64,000 nucleotides of DNA from assembly GCF_024679095.1 (NCBI RefSeq), contig NC_066529.1, positions 4,980,366 to 5,044,365 on the forward strand. Reading direction: 5' to 3'. This document shows positions 11,330-22,208 of the stretch, piece by piece. Within the stretch, counting starts at the first letter, position 1. Each line of letters begins with the position of its first letter. The DNA comes from Eriocheir sinensis. Taxonomy: Eukaryota > Arthropoda > Malacostraca > Decapoda > Varunidae. The notes beneath the pieces are model-generated. The model ran no database searches, was not told the origin of the DNA, and saw nothing but the letters and a program-made list of their open reading frames with translations. The position numbers and the translations under genes were made by a program.

Positions 11330-11620
11330 AATAATGCAAGCGTTAGGGCAAGGGACAGAGGAGAGGAACAGCAGCAGGAGGTAGACTAAACATACATAAT
11401 TTTCCCGTCTCACTCACAACCAGATTTTCTCTTACCATTTCCCTCGTTAGTTATCACAAAACACGCCCCTTCATAAAGGACACACTTAATTAGGCTCGTG
11501 AACCGCTCTGACATCCGCGCGTAATTACTGATGCAACGAAATATAAAGTTCGGGGATAATAATGTCCGCTGCCTCACGTGACACCTCGGCATGCAGTCTG
11601 TTGGGTTATTTAGTTGTGCT
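11330..11620. other. Unique spacer
   Basis: Non-repetitive sequence between two arrays. Nothing recognised. Confidence 0.5.
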
Positions 11621-11624
11621 GCTC

Positions 11625-12050
11625 CCCTCTCCCTCCTCTCCCCCTCCTATGCCATGCCCTGCTCTCTCCTGGCCTGCCCTCCCTCCGATGTCTGCTTCCC
11701 TCTCCTCCTGTCCCTCCTATGCCATGCCCTGCTCTCTCCTGGCCTTCCCTCCTGTGCTATGCCCCCCTCCCTGCCATGTCTGCTTTCCCCTCTCCCTCCT
11801 CTCCCCCTCCTATGCCATGCCCTGCTCTCTCCTGGCCTGCCCTCCTGTGCTATGCCCCCCTCCCTGCCATGTCTGCTTCCCCCTCTCCCTCCTGTCCCCC
11901 TCCTATGCCATGCCCTGCCCTCTCCTGGCCTGCCCTCCTGTGCTATGCCCCCCTCCCTGCCATGTCTGCTTTCCCCTCTCCCTCCTCTCCCCCTCCTATG
12001 CCATGCCCTGCCCTCTCCTGGTCTGCCCTCCTATGTTATTCCCCCTCCTT
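11625..12050. repeat. 93-bp pyrimidine-rich minisatellite
   Basis: The motif CCTATGCCATGCCCTG starts at 11646, 11716, 11809, 11902 and 11995. The first interval is 70 bp (a unit with a deletion) and the next three are exactly 93 bp. Because 93 is a multiple of three, the plus-strand frames repeat a 31-residue block rich in P, L, C and S. No other coding evidence. Confidence 0.95.
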
Positions 12051-12345
12051 GCTCTGTCTGATTCCTCCATCGTGGCCTACCTTCCTATGTTATGCTTCCC
12101 CACTCTCCCTCCCGTGGCCTGCCCTTCTATACCATGCCCTGCTTTCTCTTGGCCTGCCCTCCAATGTTATGCTCCACCCTTCCTTCCCTGCCTACCCTGT
12201 CAAAAGCTATTTCAGTCTGTAATTTAATTGTGCTTAACCCTCTCCTTATCTACCCTTCCCTCCCCTGCTTTTTCCTGTCTAGCCTCACCCTGCTCTGCTC
12301 TGTCTTACCTTACCATGTCTATTCTTACCCTTCCCTGCCCTAATT
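12051..12345. repeat. Degenerate extension of the 93-bp array
   Basis: CCTATGTTATGC and ACCATGCCCTGCTTTC echoes continue with loss of exact period until about 12345. Confidence 0.7.
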
Positions 12346-12716
12346 TCATCAAGTCCTCATCTCGTCCTATTATAGACAGCCTGTGTGTACGGGTTATCGG
12401 TATTCCTGTCAGCTACTTGTGTGACTAGCTGGCGCAAGGATTGGAAGTGGAGGGACAGGGAAGAGGAGCCATAAGGAACCTGGAGCAGTGGCCGTAAAAA
12501 GTATAGTCCACCTCCTTCTACCTCCTTGAAATTCTCCCCTCATCCTCTCGCCCCTCCAGCCCGCTCCGTCTGGCCCACGATAAGAAAAATAATGTAAACC
12601 AATTTCCTCATCTCTCGACTTAATTTTCTATTCAGTGGCAAACACGGCTCCGGCCCGGCTTGTGTGTCTTATCCCTACTTGCGCCTACCTGCGATGTTGT
12701 GTTAGAGGTACAGTGG
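12346..12716. other. Unique sequence, nothing recognised
   Basis: No repeats or convincing frames. Confidence 0.5.
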
Positions 12717-12840
12717 GGAGGGTGGGGGTGATGGTGGTGGTGGTGAAGGGGGAGGGTGGGGGTGATGGTGGTGGTGGTGGTGGTGGTGAAGGGGGAGGGT
12801 GGAGGTGATGGTGGAGGTGGTGAAGAGGGAGGAGAGAGGG
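12717..12840. repeat. (GGT)n/GGGT minisatellite-like tract
   Basis: GGTGGTGGTGAAGGGGGAGGGT occurs in two similar forms about 54-60 bp apart, followed by GAGGGAGGAGAGGGAGGGG. G runs on the plus strand are dense enough to make quadruplex formation possible. Confidence 0.85.
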
Positions 12841-12847
12841 AGGGGCA

Positions 12848-12849
<2 letters not shown>

Positions 12850-12914
<65 letters not shown>
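12850..12914. repeat. (CA)n microsatellite
   Basis: Pure CA run, 65 bp, immediately following the G-rich tract. Confidence 0.97.
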
Positions 12915-12916
<2 letters not shown>

Positions 12917-13054
12917 CGGAAAACGCTTTAAATTCATCCTTAAAATCTGCGTCAATAATAATGATGTGTGAAAAAGTTTACCCTAATTAGATGGAGTCAC
13001 GATTATTATGATTATATTGTTCTGTGTTCATTATTTTACCGCTCTTTTGTGATA

Positions 13055-13125
13055 GATAGATAGAAAGATATAGAGAGATGGATAGATCGATGGATAGACA
13101 GATAGATAGAGAGAGAGATACGTAT
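13055..13125. repeat. Imperfect (GATA)n
   Basis: GATAGATAGATAGAAAGATA and related units, mixed with GAGA. Confidence 0.9.
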
Positions 13126-13379
13126 ATGAGAGAAAAAAAAATGAAGGGCGCGAACGAAATACAGAGACAGAGATCAAGAGGAGCAAGAAAAAAGCGAGTC
13201 TATTTTTCCTCCTCTTTATACACACAACTTTTTCATCCCTGTGCCTGAAATCCCCTTCGCCGCGCCGCCCCTGGTGACGCCGCCCCACCGGTGTCGTCTT
13301 ACTGGCTACTCACGCCGCTTCACACGACGCGGGTGACCGTAATCCAGCATCCCTGTGAGCCGCGGAGGAGCCGGGAGAT

Positions 13380-14095
13380 CAGGCGACACGGCACGGGTGG
13401 GATACACGGCGACGGGACGGAAGGAGGGTGAAGGAGTTGGGAGGAAAAGGTGGCAGAAAAAGAGTACAGGAGCAGAAAGTAAGACGGCGGTGTAGGAAGC
13501 CCAAGGGAAAACGTAGCGGACATGGGACTGGGCGACGCGGCAAGGAAGGGACACACGCCGGCGGGACGGAAAGAGTTACGGCAGGAAAAGGTGTCAGAAA
13601 AAGAGTACAGGAGCAGACAGTAAGACGACAATATAAGAAGATCAATAAGGAAAGGTGGCAGCAGGGAGGGAGAGGACACTGGGATGGGGTGGAAAGGGTA
13701 AGGAAAGGTGTACTACAGCTAAAAAGAAAAGGGAACAGATGCGAGGAGAGGGGAAACACGTCTATTACCGAGATGGGAAGGTAAACAGAGATCACAGCAG
13801 ACAGATCAAGCGAGAGGAACCCACACCAACAGAACAGAGGTACTACACTTAACACGAAAGGGGAATAGATGCAAGGAGAGGGGAAACAAGTGTATTACCG
13901 AGACAGAACGGTAACCTGATATCGCGGGAGACACCACCAGGGAGAAGGACCCACAGCAACAGGAGAGGGTCGGAAAAGGTACCGAAGGGGGAAACGGATG
14001 CGGAAAGAGGGGAATCGAGTGCATTAAAGGGACAAAACGGTAAGCGGGGATCACGGACGACAGCACGAGGGACAGGAACCCACGCTAACGGGACG
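13380..14095. repeat. Diverged tandem array, ~130-149 bp units, five copies
   Basis: CAGAAAAAGAGTACAGGAGC occurs at 13454 and 13595. GAGGAGAGGGGAAACA, AAGGAGAGGGGAAACA and GGAAAGAGGGGAATCG occur at 13743, 13873 and 14002, each followed by ATTACCGAGA-like and later GGAACCCAC(A/G)C(C/T)AAC blocks. GGGACGGAA marks unit edges at 13414, 13563 and 14090. Units are old and unequal in length. The purine bias makes the minus-strand frames long but uninformative. Confidence 0.8.
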
Positions 14096-14264
14096 GAATT
14101 ATTAACGCAGGGGTTCGAACACGCGACCAGAGAGTATTTTGGTATATATACATGGGGCCCTCGGCAACCCAAGCTAGGATTACGGTACTGTAACCCTGTG
14201 ATATACAATTCTCCTTGTCCATTAACTATCTACTCAAGTGAATCATGTTTCGAAACTAGTATAT

Positions 14265-14283
14265 TCTCTCTCTCTCTCTCTCT

Positions 14284-14325
<42 letters not shown>

Positions 14326-14356
14326 CTACTGTGGCAAAAAAAAAAAAAAAAAAAAC
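14265..14356. repeat. Compound (CT)n-(GT)n-poly(A)
   Basis: CT 14265-14283, GT 14287-14323, and a 21-base A run at 14336-14356. Confidence 0.95.
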
Positions 14357-15020
14357 ATTAAAGAGACCCTTGGAGCACACGGCCTGTAAACAAATCAGGA
14401 ACACTGGAGTTGCCAACGTAAATAAAAACAAAAACAAAAAAATCTGGCTGCATTAAATATGTGTGGAAGGGGCTCTTGGTGCATACTCACATCAAGCCAC
14501 GCCCCCTGTACCCAATGACACTCCTTTAGCAACGGGCGGTGGAGAGCGTGCTACAGAAGGCGGCACTACAGTTAATAGGAGGGAAACGGCAGCAGAGAGA
14601 GGGGAACACATGAACTAGAGCATAAGGGGAACGAGCAAACGGAGGGAGACGAGACATGCAGGAGCAGGAGGAAAAATAAACGAAGTCCTTATTGCTGGAA
14701 TGGGACAGTAGTTAACGGGGAAAGGGAAACGGATTAATGAAAGAGGGATGTACTAATGGAAAAGGGGGAATACAACTGTGACGAGTGAAAAAAATGAAAG
14801 AATAAGGAGAAAGGAAAGCACAAACGACAGAGAGAAGTGGACTGGAGACAAAAGAAATGAAGTATACACGTCAAAAAGAGATAGACACCACTAGGAGGAA
14901 AGGAGGGAGATATGAAGTGAGAGAACGGCAACAAGAGATAAACAAACGCAGGAGAGAAACAGGAAGATATGAGGAAGGGAAGAACGTAACGGTTAATTAA
15001 AGCTACGATAGGGAAAGAGA
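14357..15020. other. Sequence with possible outlying array copies
   Basis: The CTACAGTTAATAGGAGGGAAACGG block at 14568 resembles the 13380-14095 unit and may be a detached copy. A CCAAT sequence (14511) and a CCACGCCCC box (14498) lie close together, without other promoter support. Confidence 0.45.
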
Positions 15021-15021
<1 letters not shown>

Positions 15022-15060
<39 letters not shown>

Positions 15061-15078
15061 ACACACACACACACACAC
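15022..15078. repeat. (CA)n microsatellite
   Basis: 57 bp with one TA interruption near 15055. Confidence 0.96.
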
Positions 15079-15114
15079 CTTACCTCCCCGCCCCTCCACC
15101 CAGGAGAATCAAAG

Positions 15115-15609
15115 GGTTATAAAAGCAAGGAGGTAGAAGGAATAACAGAGAGAGAAAGAAGGGAAAAGGGATTAGGGAGGGAAGGAGGGAGGATGGGAAG
15201 TAGGTCAAAGGTAGAGAAAATGCAACAGCTGGTACAAGGAGAGAAGGGAGAGAGGGAGGGAGGGAGGAAAAGAGGGACGGAGAAAGAGGGGAGAAAGGCT
15301 TGGGAAAGGAGAAACAAGAAGAGAGAGACAGAGGTAAGGAAGCGAGAATGAAAAAGGGAGAGAAAGACCATGGAATGAGGCATAAAAGGAGGGAGAAAAG
15401 GGTGCGGTAAACAAGGAGAGGAGGAAAGAGGAAAGGATGGAAAAGAGAAGAAACGGAGAGAGGTCTGCTACGTAAGTCGAAGAGACACAAGATAAGCAGA
15501 TGTGAGGAATAAGAGGATTGCAGAAACAGAGCACTGCGACGGAAGAGGGACAGAGAGAGGAGGGGGAGTGGGAGGGGGAGAGAGAGAGGGAAGAAAGCAA
15601 GAGGGAGGG
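15115..15609. repeat. Purine-rich low-complexity block
   Basis: G+A-dominated plus strand with GGGAGGGAGGGAGG runs. Leu/Ser/Pro/Phe minus-strand frames are compositional. Confidence 0.8.
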
Positions 15610-15855
15610 AGGTCTGTAGGTCACGCTCCCGCCCCCGAGTCATATCACTGGCCAAGCATGCAAAGGTCACGGCGCCGCCCAGGAGTCCCCCCACGTGCCG
15701 CGCCTTCCCCCTTCCACCCCCTTCCCTTCATGAGGTCACTTAACTTATCGCATAAACACGACCCGACGATACACCGACACCCAGTGAACTTAGCGGGGTT
15801 GATCTAATTGGGAGCGAGATCAAAGTGGGGTTGATTAATGAGTGGACAGGTGAGT
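15610..15855 (+). promoter_or_regulatory. Possible regulatory region / 5' leader
   Basis: A GC- and CpG-rich island between purine tracts. It has three same-strand AGGTCA nuclear-receptor half-sites (15618, 15664, 15733) and a CACGTG E-box (15692). A consensus splice donor CAG|GTGAGT follows at 15848-15853. This order would fit an upstream promoter with a non-coding first exon, but no TATA or initiator was identified and no coding frame follows. Confidence 0.2.
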
Positions 15856-15929
15856 AGGTGGATAAGGGGAAGGGGAAGAGGTAAAGGAAGAGAGAGCGAG
15901 AGAAAGAGCATGAGCGGGGGTGAATGATC

Positions 15930-16724
<795 letters not shown>

Positions 16725-17115
16725 CGCCCTTCTCGCCCTACAGTGCAATGTTTTAAGCCTGGTATTCGTGCGTATTCGTGGCAGAGCATAACTTGTGGAA
16801 AACGTGTTTACGCCGAGAATTTAAAGTCCTCCTCATCACGTATGTAGGCGAATGGTATAATTTTGTACTGCGCATACGGCCATCTCGCTCCACAGTATAA
16901 TATTTCAATCATGAGATACCTGTGTTATCCTGGGAGGGCATGACTTGTGAGGCAAACGTATAGAAGCCTTGAATTTAAAGTATTTCCCACTCCGTATATA
17001 GGAGAATAATATATGCTCCCATCTCGTTCATAGTATAATATTTCAATCATGCTACCCACTTATGTTACCTTAGGATAGCTGGACGTGAGAGGGAAACATG
17101 TACAAGGTTTTAATT
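16725..17115. repeat. Diverged three-copy tandem array, ~140-152 bp
   Basis: The TCTCG…CAGTRYAATRTTT… landmark lies at 16731, 16883 and 17022 (spacing 152 and 139). Each copy then has a TGTTA/GTATTC-type segment, GGCATGACTTGTGAGG-like sequence, AAACGTRTA, GAATTTAAAGT, and a TATGTAGG/TATATAGGAGAAT block. Copy 3 decays after 17100. Confidence 0.75.
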
Positions 17116-17171
17116 TTATGTGCCAGTAATCACGTTGCAAATTAATGTTTATATTGATTTACTGACGGATA

Positions 17172-17236
17172 TTTTTTTTTTACAGCTAAGGAGACACTTC
17201 AAGGGCGTAAAGAAAAAAAAAATCCCGCTACTTAAT
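17172..17236 (+). mobile_element. SINE-like family 2, truncated copy
   Basis: T run, then ACAGCTAAGGAGACACTTCA, AGGGCGTAAAG, an A run and CCCGCTACTTA. This matches the first half of the family seen at 41821 and 47901 and stops before the GGTGGCCGAAA block. Confidence 0.65.
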
Positions 17237-17537
17237 TGGCCTCAAGTACACTTATGAATTAATTAACACATTAGTTCAAACTCCTAGGTTACATTATGGC
17301 CGGCGATTTACGGACCTCTTTGCGGACATGACGAACAAAGTGACAGCCGGGTTTAAGTGCTGCTGGAGGTGACAAAATGAAATAATAAGCTTAAGAAACG
17401 GATCTCATTAAGGCTCCCTCGCGATGAAAAGGATCCCTCCCCTTGAGGCATTCTCCTTTTTTGTTTAATCTTTTGTAATTAAGGAAAGGAAAAGAGTCTG
17501 ATAATGTTATGCGTCACGTGTTAGTCGTGTGTACTTA
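17237..17537. other. Unique spacer
   Basis: Nothing recognised. Confidence 0.5.
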
Positions 17538-18392
17538 AGAGGATTTGGAAGAGGAGGAGGAGGAGGAGGAAAGAGGAAGAGGAAAACCTTAACGACAATG
17601 AGGAAGAGGAGGAAGTGGCTGTGGAGGAGGAGGAGGTGAAGGACGAAGAGGAGAAAGAGGAGGAGGAGGAAGAGGAAAACCTTAACGACAATGAGGAAGA
17701 GGAGGAAGTGGAGGTGGAGGAGGAGGAGGTGGAGGACGAAGAGGAGGAAGAGGAGGAGGAGGAAAATCTTAAAGACAACGAGGAAGAGGAGGTAGTAGAG
17801 GAGGAGGAGGTGGAGGACGAAGAGGAGGAAGAGGAGGAGGAGAAACACCTTAACGACAACGAGGAAGAGGAGGTAGAGGAGGAGGAGGTAGAGGAAGTGG
17901 AGGACGAAGAGGAGAAGGAGGAGGAGGAGGAGGAGGAAGAGGAGGAGGAGGAGGACGAAGAGGAGGAAGAGGAGGAGGAGAAACACCTTAACGACAACGA
18001 GGAAGAGGAGGTATAGGAGGAGGAGGTAGAGGAGGTGGAGGACGAAGAGGAGAAGGAGGAGGAGGAGGAGGAGGAGGAGGAGGAGGAGGAGGAAGAGGAG
18101 GAGGAGGAGGAGGAGGAGGAGGAGGAACACCTTAACGACAACGAGGAAGAGGAGGTATAGGAGGAGGAGGTAGAGGAGGTGGAGGACGAAGAGGAGAAGG
18201 AGGAGGAGGAGGAGGAAGAGGAGGAGGAGGAGGAGGAGGAGGAGGAGGGACATCTTAACGACAACGAGGAAGAGGAGGTATAGGAGGAGGAGGTAGAGGA
18301 GGTGGAGGACGAAGAGGAGAAGGAGGAGGAGGAGGAGGAGGAGGAGGAGGAGGAGGAGGAGGGACATCTTAACGACAACGAGGAAGAGGAGG
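17538..18392. repeat. (GGA)n array with higher-order units
   Basis: Purine-only GGA/GAA/GGT triplets are punctuated about eight times by CTTAACGACAACGAGGAAGA or a near variant (about 17588, 17679, 17767, 17849, 17985, 18130, 18255, 18366). Unit length varies from ~82 to ~145 bp through expansion of the GGA core. Plus-strand frames read Glu-rich, and minus-strand frames Leu- or Ser-rich (up to 321 codons). All follow from triplet repetition and not from a gene. The long homopurine strand could adopt triplex DNA. Confidence 0.95.
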
Positions 18393-18855
18393 GAGTGTAT
18401 GGCCCACTTTAGTTTAAAAGGATCGACCCTTCCGTCTGTCACTAAGTCCTCGGATAATCGGTTCTCACCCACGACAGGCTCAAGGGCTAAGGAGACAGAG
18501 ATGAGCAGTGACCCAAATGGGATCTTGGCGTATACCCCTTAACTATTACCTTTATCTAACCTATAGTTTTGCCCGTCCAGGAGAGATCGCAGACCTTGCT
18601 ATATTTTTACTTTGTTAATAGTAAATGATTAACGTTAACTTTCGTGTATAATTGTTTCGTTGCGTATTAGTATCAAGAGGATTAGCATTAGTATTACAGT
18701 TATTATTATTTGTAGTGTTAGTAGTAGTGGGTATTTTCTATGCACTGCTTAAAGTTAATGTTTTTTTGTTTTGTTTTTTGACGATAGTGATAAACATTAA
18801 ACAGTTACGAGTTGGATAAATAATATGCTGACAGTTTTAGCTTTTAGAGGAAAGG

Positions 18856-18856
<1 letters not shown>
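18393..18856. other. AT-rich unique sequence
   Basis: Nothing recognised beyond short T and TAG runs. Confidence 0.5.

Positions 18857-18900
<44 letters not shown>
18857..18900. repeat. (CA)n microsatellite
   Basis: 44 bp pure CA. Confidence 0.97.
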
Positions 18901-18902
<2 letters not shown>

Positions 18903-19047
18903 TAAATGATTGTGTATCGTTGATCGACTGCATAGTTTTAAAACTGAAACAATGAAGCGAAGTCCCACAACACCAGCACCAAGAGAGGTTTGTGGAGGGA
19001 GACTCTTGTAAAGTTTCGTCTCTTTGTATATCGAGAAAGCCCGAGGA

Positions 19048-19055
19048 CATTATTA

Positions 19056-19110
<55 letters not shown>

Positions 19111-19128
19111 CATTAGTATTATTATTAT
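19048..19128. repeat. (ATT)n microsatellite
   Basis: ATT triplets with two ATC interruptions. Confidence 0.97.
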
Positions 19129-19186
19129 TGCTGCTGCTGTTGTTATTTTTGCAGTTGCTATTATTAATATAACAACAAGAACAACA

Positions 19187-19187
<1 letters not shown>

Positions 19188-19244
<57 letters not shown>

Positions 19245-19272
19245 ATATTACTACTACTACCACTACTACTAT
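19188..19272. repeat. (ACT)n microsatellite, first tract
   Basis: CTA triplets with a TTATATTA interruption near 19244. Confidence 0.96.
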
Positions 19273-19378
19273 ATACTATGATGTAAACTAAAAGGCCAAG
19301 AAGCGATTTTTTCTTCTTCTACACATTTTACTTTGGATGTCTTTTTTATGCCTCTCGTAAACTCCTTTTTATTTTTAT

Positions 19379-19508
<130 letters not shown>

Positions 19509-19764
19509 TCATAATTCAGCTAACTTAAGGTCGATCGTGAATAATGATAAACGAATACCAGCGGGCGTGTGGCTTTACCTCATAACGTACGGTGAAATTG
19601 TTTCCCCGATCGCGCGCCGCCGCCAATAAACTACGAAATTTTAATATAATATTCAACGCCTCGCCGCACCAGGAAGAGCGAGGCGCTATCACGTGGCTGG
19701 CTCCTGGGTGTGGCGGGGAGCACATGGGGAGCAGAGTAATCAAACCAGGGTTAACGTGTATGAG
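19509..19764. other. Unique GC-richer spacer with a small hairpin
   Basis: GCCTCGC and GCGAGGC form a 7-bp perfect inverted repeat separated by 15 bases around 19660-19690. No gene recognised. Confidence 0.5.
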
Positions 19765-20395
19765 ATTGTGGCTTTGGCGGGAAATTAGAACAGTAACACA
19801 AAACGAACACTCACAGAGGACGATAGAAGGTTAAGATTGGTGAGCTTTGGCGGAAGAAAAGTGAAGCAAATGTAGTCCTTGTATAAGAAATAATGAAGAA
19901 ATAAGCAGGATATGAAAACTTTGCGGCTCTGGCGGGATATTTGAACAGTAACACAAGACGAACACTCACAGACGACGATAGACGGTTAAGATTAGCTAGT
20001 TTGGCGGAAGAAAAGTGAAGCAAATGTAGTCCTTGTATAAGAAATAATGAAGAAATCAGCAGGATATGAAAACTTTGTGGCTTTGGGGGGATATTTGAAC
20101 AGTAACACAAGACGAACACTCACAGACGACGATAGACGGTTAAGATTAGCTAGTATGGCGGAAGAAAAGTGAAGAAAATGTAGTCCTTGTATAAGAAATA
20201 ATGAAGAAATAAGCAGGATATGAAAACTTTGCGGCTCTGGCGGGATATTTGAACAGTAACACAAGACGAACACTCACAGATGACGAAAGACAGTTCAGAT
20301 TAGCTAGTTTGGCGGAAGAAAAGCGGTGAAGAATATGTACTCGTTGTATAAGAAGAGGTAATAAAGGCGTCAGCAGGATATGAAAATTTACAAAA
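19765..20395. repeat. 154-bp tandem array, four copies
   Basis: AACAGTAACACAAGACGAAC (first copy AAACGAAC) starts at 19789, 19944, 20098 and 20252, spacing 155, 154 and 154. Each unit then has GACGATAGACGGTTAAGATT, TTTGGCGGAAGAAAAGTGAA, GTCCTTGTATAAGAAATAAT and GCAGGATATGAAAAC. The last copy decays after 20395. Copies are about 90% or more alike by eye. Confidence 0.95.
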
Positions 20396-21100
20396 ATGTA
20401 TCATAAAAACTTAGGCAATATTGGAAGTGTTTGTTGATCCGCACTGATAAAAAGGAGCGAATCACAAGAAGAATACCAATATAACACACGTAGAGCGTAA
20501 TATTTAGAAGACGGTGTAAAGAGGTAGAAAGACGTAGAAGATCACAAGGGAAACTTATTTTATCTTAGGCTTCACTGGGCTCGCGTAGGAGGAGGAGAAT
20601 ATTAAAACAGCGATGATTTGCAGGGGTTGTAGGCCTAACCGTGACACAATAAGAAAACTTTAGTGCAATATAAACATTCATAGACTATTATCAGCGTAGA
20701 TTGAAGGTTTACTTAGGTTAATCATATGGAAAATAGCATGAGAGAACGGGAATGGGAAACTTAGACTTGTAGGTATGAAAAATGATCCATATATTACTAA
20801 AAAAAAAAAGACCAATGATGGAAGGTTAATATATGTTAAGCTAAGCAGAAAAAAAAACATCGAGGCGAAAAATACCAAATGACTTTATAAATCGAGATCA
20901 GAACTTTGAGGTGATTTGAACCCCCGAAACGCAACATAAACACTCGCATAATTTATAATAACAGAAGGATAAGTTACGTCGGGCGTAGAATATTGGAGAG
21001 GTGAAAACTTATGGAGGAGTTGAGGCTTAAACGCATATCCTTCCTATAACCTGAACTCCTTAAAAGAGGGAAGCATCGGAACACCTGCGGCCCTATTCTT
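20396..21100. other. Possible ancient copies of the 154-bp unit
   Basis: GATTTGAACCCCCGAAACGC with AACATAAACACTCGCATAAT (20912-20960) keeps the order of the 154-bp unit's ATTTGAACAGTAACACAAGACGAACACTC region. A weaker echo lies near 20640-20690. The rest is AT-rich and featureless. Confidence 0.4.
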
Positions 21101-21654
21101 TTTTTTTTTTTTTACGTCGCTGTCAGCCGCTCGCAGCTCCACCTTTTCTGCACCACCTCGCCTCGACTCTCCTCCACTTTGTTCTTTAATCTCTGTCTTC
21201 TTTTCATCCCGAGCAGAAGACACGCACACACGAACTCACCCACATCTTTCCTACCCCATGCATAAAATAAAAAAGTTCAGTTTACATTTTATTTCTATTC
21301 TGCTTATTAGATTCGCTTTTTTCATTATCTTCTTAAGCTGAATTTTGTATGTATTTCCTGTGGGTGAAGATGGAAGACTCATGAATTTCGACTGTACACT
21401 AAAACGATAATTAGCATCACATATAACACTTTACGTTGATCAAAGCTCCATTTTATAGTGATATGGCAATTATTTTTTCTTATTTAGTACCGTTATATCG
21501 TGTCAAAAGAGGGAGATCAAGCCCTACCCCCCCAAAAAAAAAATTCTCCTGCTACAAAGTGTTCGACTGGTACCAAAATATAGCACCGTATTTAGGTTGC
21601 CAGGTGCCGTGGAAGATTGAAAGCCATGAGGAAAAGGAAATAACGTACCTAGGT

Positions 21655-21655
<1 letters not shown>
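21101..21655. other. Unique sequence, nothing recognised
   Basis: Short chance frames only. A T run at 21100-21112 and a C/A run at 21525-21542. Confidence 0.5.

Positions 21656-21690
<35 letters not shown>
21656..21690. repeat. (GT)n microsatellite
   Basis: 35 bp. It pairs in inverted orientation with the (CA)n at 21781. Confidence 0.96.
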
Positions 21691-21697
<7 letters not shown>

Positions 21698-21768
21698 TTG
21701 TGTGTGTTCTCAGGTAACGAAGTCCTTGATTGGAAACAGCTTTGGTATTGCTCGGGGTCAGGTGTGCC

Positions 21769-21776
21769 TGCGCGCG

Positions 21777-21821
<45 letters not shown>

Positions 21822-21827
21822 ACACAC
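21769..21827. repeat. (CG)4-TA-(CA)n alternating purine-pyrimidine tract
   Basis: TGCGCGCGCGTA followed by (CA)n and a single TA step gives 59 bp of unbroken pyrimidine-purine alternation with a CG core. This is the sequence class favouring Z-DNA. Confidence 0.95.
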
Positions 21828-21990
21828 TAAACTTATATAATCATGCTGAATTTTTTAACCCGTGCCCAAACAATATTTTCCTCTTAAATTTCCTCTTCCT
21901 CCTCCCCTCCTCTTCTTCCCTTCCTGTGTTCCTTATACTTATATTTTTTCCTTCTTCTTTTTCCTACTTTTCCTTTTCTTTTTCTTCTTG

Positions 21991-22208
21991 TTAACCCGGT
22001 AGCAGCGACGGGCCAAATTTGTGGCTTTACCGTGTAGCAGCGACGGGCCTTGTGCCATGATATAAACCCCCCAAAATAGATGATACATAAACTGATCACA
22101 AATGCTTTGATATATATTTTGAAATGGTTTATGTGAGTGATGATTTTTACTCATTTTTCTCGCTTAGAGGGATCATTAAAAAACATGATCCCCGCTGCTA
22201 CCGGTTAA
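21991..22208. mobile_element. piggyBac-like MITE with TTAA ends
   Basis: The element is bounded by TTAA at 21991-21994 and 22205-22208, the target-site duplication typical of piggyBac-superfamily transposons. The left end is CCCGGTAGCAGCG (21995-22007) and the right end is its inverted match CGCTGCTACCGG (22193-22204), short by one base. The 210-bp interior is non-coding. Just inside the left end, GTAGCAGCGACGGGCC is directly repeated (21999 and 22034). Near the right end GATCAT and ATGATC form a small inverted repeat. With no reading frame it would depend on a transposase in trans. I remember very similar sequence as a repeat in crab genomic DNA; this was not checked. Confidence 0.8.

Noticed and set aside
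10295..11413. 372-codon minus-strand frame and shorter opposite-strand frames
   Set aside because: Produced by the 14-bp purine array, which lacks stops on both strands.
11562..12227. 221-codon plus frame with a 31-residue period
   Set aside because: Follows from the 93-bp minisatellite unit being a multiple of three.
14105..14125. GGTTCGAAC resembling a tRNA B box
   Set aside because: No correctly spaced A box, stem pairing or SINE body around it on either strand.
17507..18472. Leu-rich and Ser-rich frames of 321 and 285 codons; Glu-rich plus frame
   Set aside because: Translation of GGA triplets and the CTTAACGACAACGAGG punctuation; no other coding evidence.
18479..18520. GGCTCAAGGGC and AAGGAGACAGA resembling SINE-like family 2
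   Set aside because: Blocks are in the wrong order and no other family block follows, so treated as chance.
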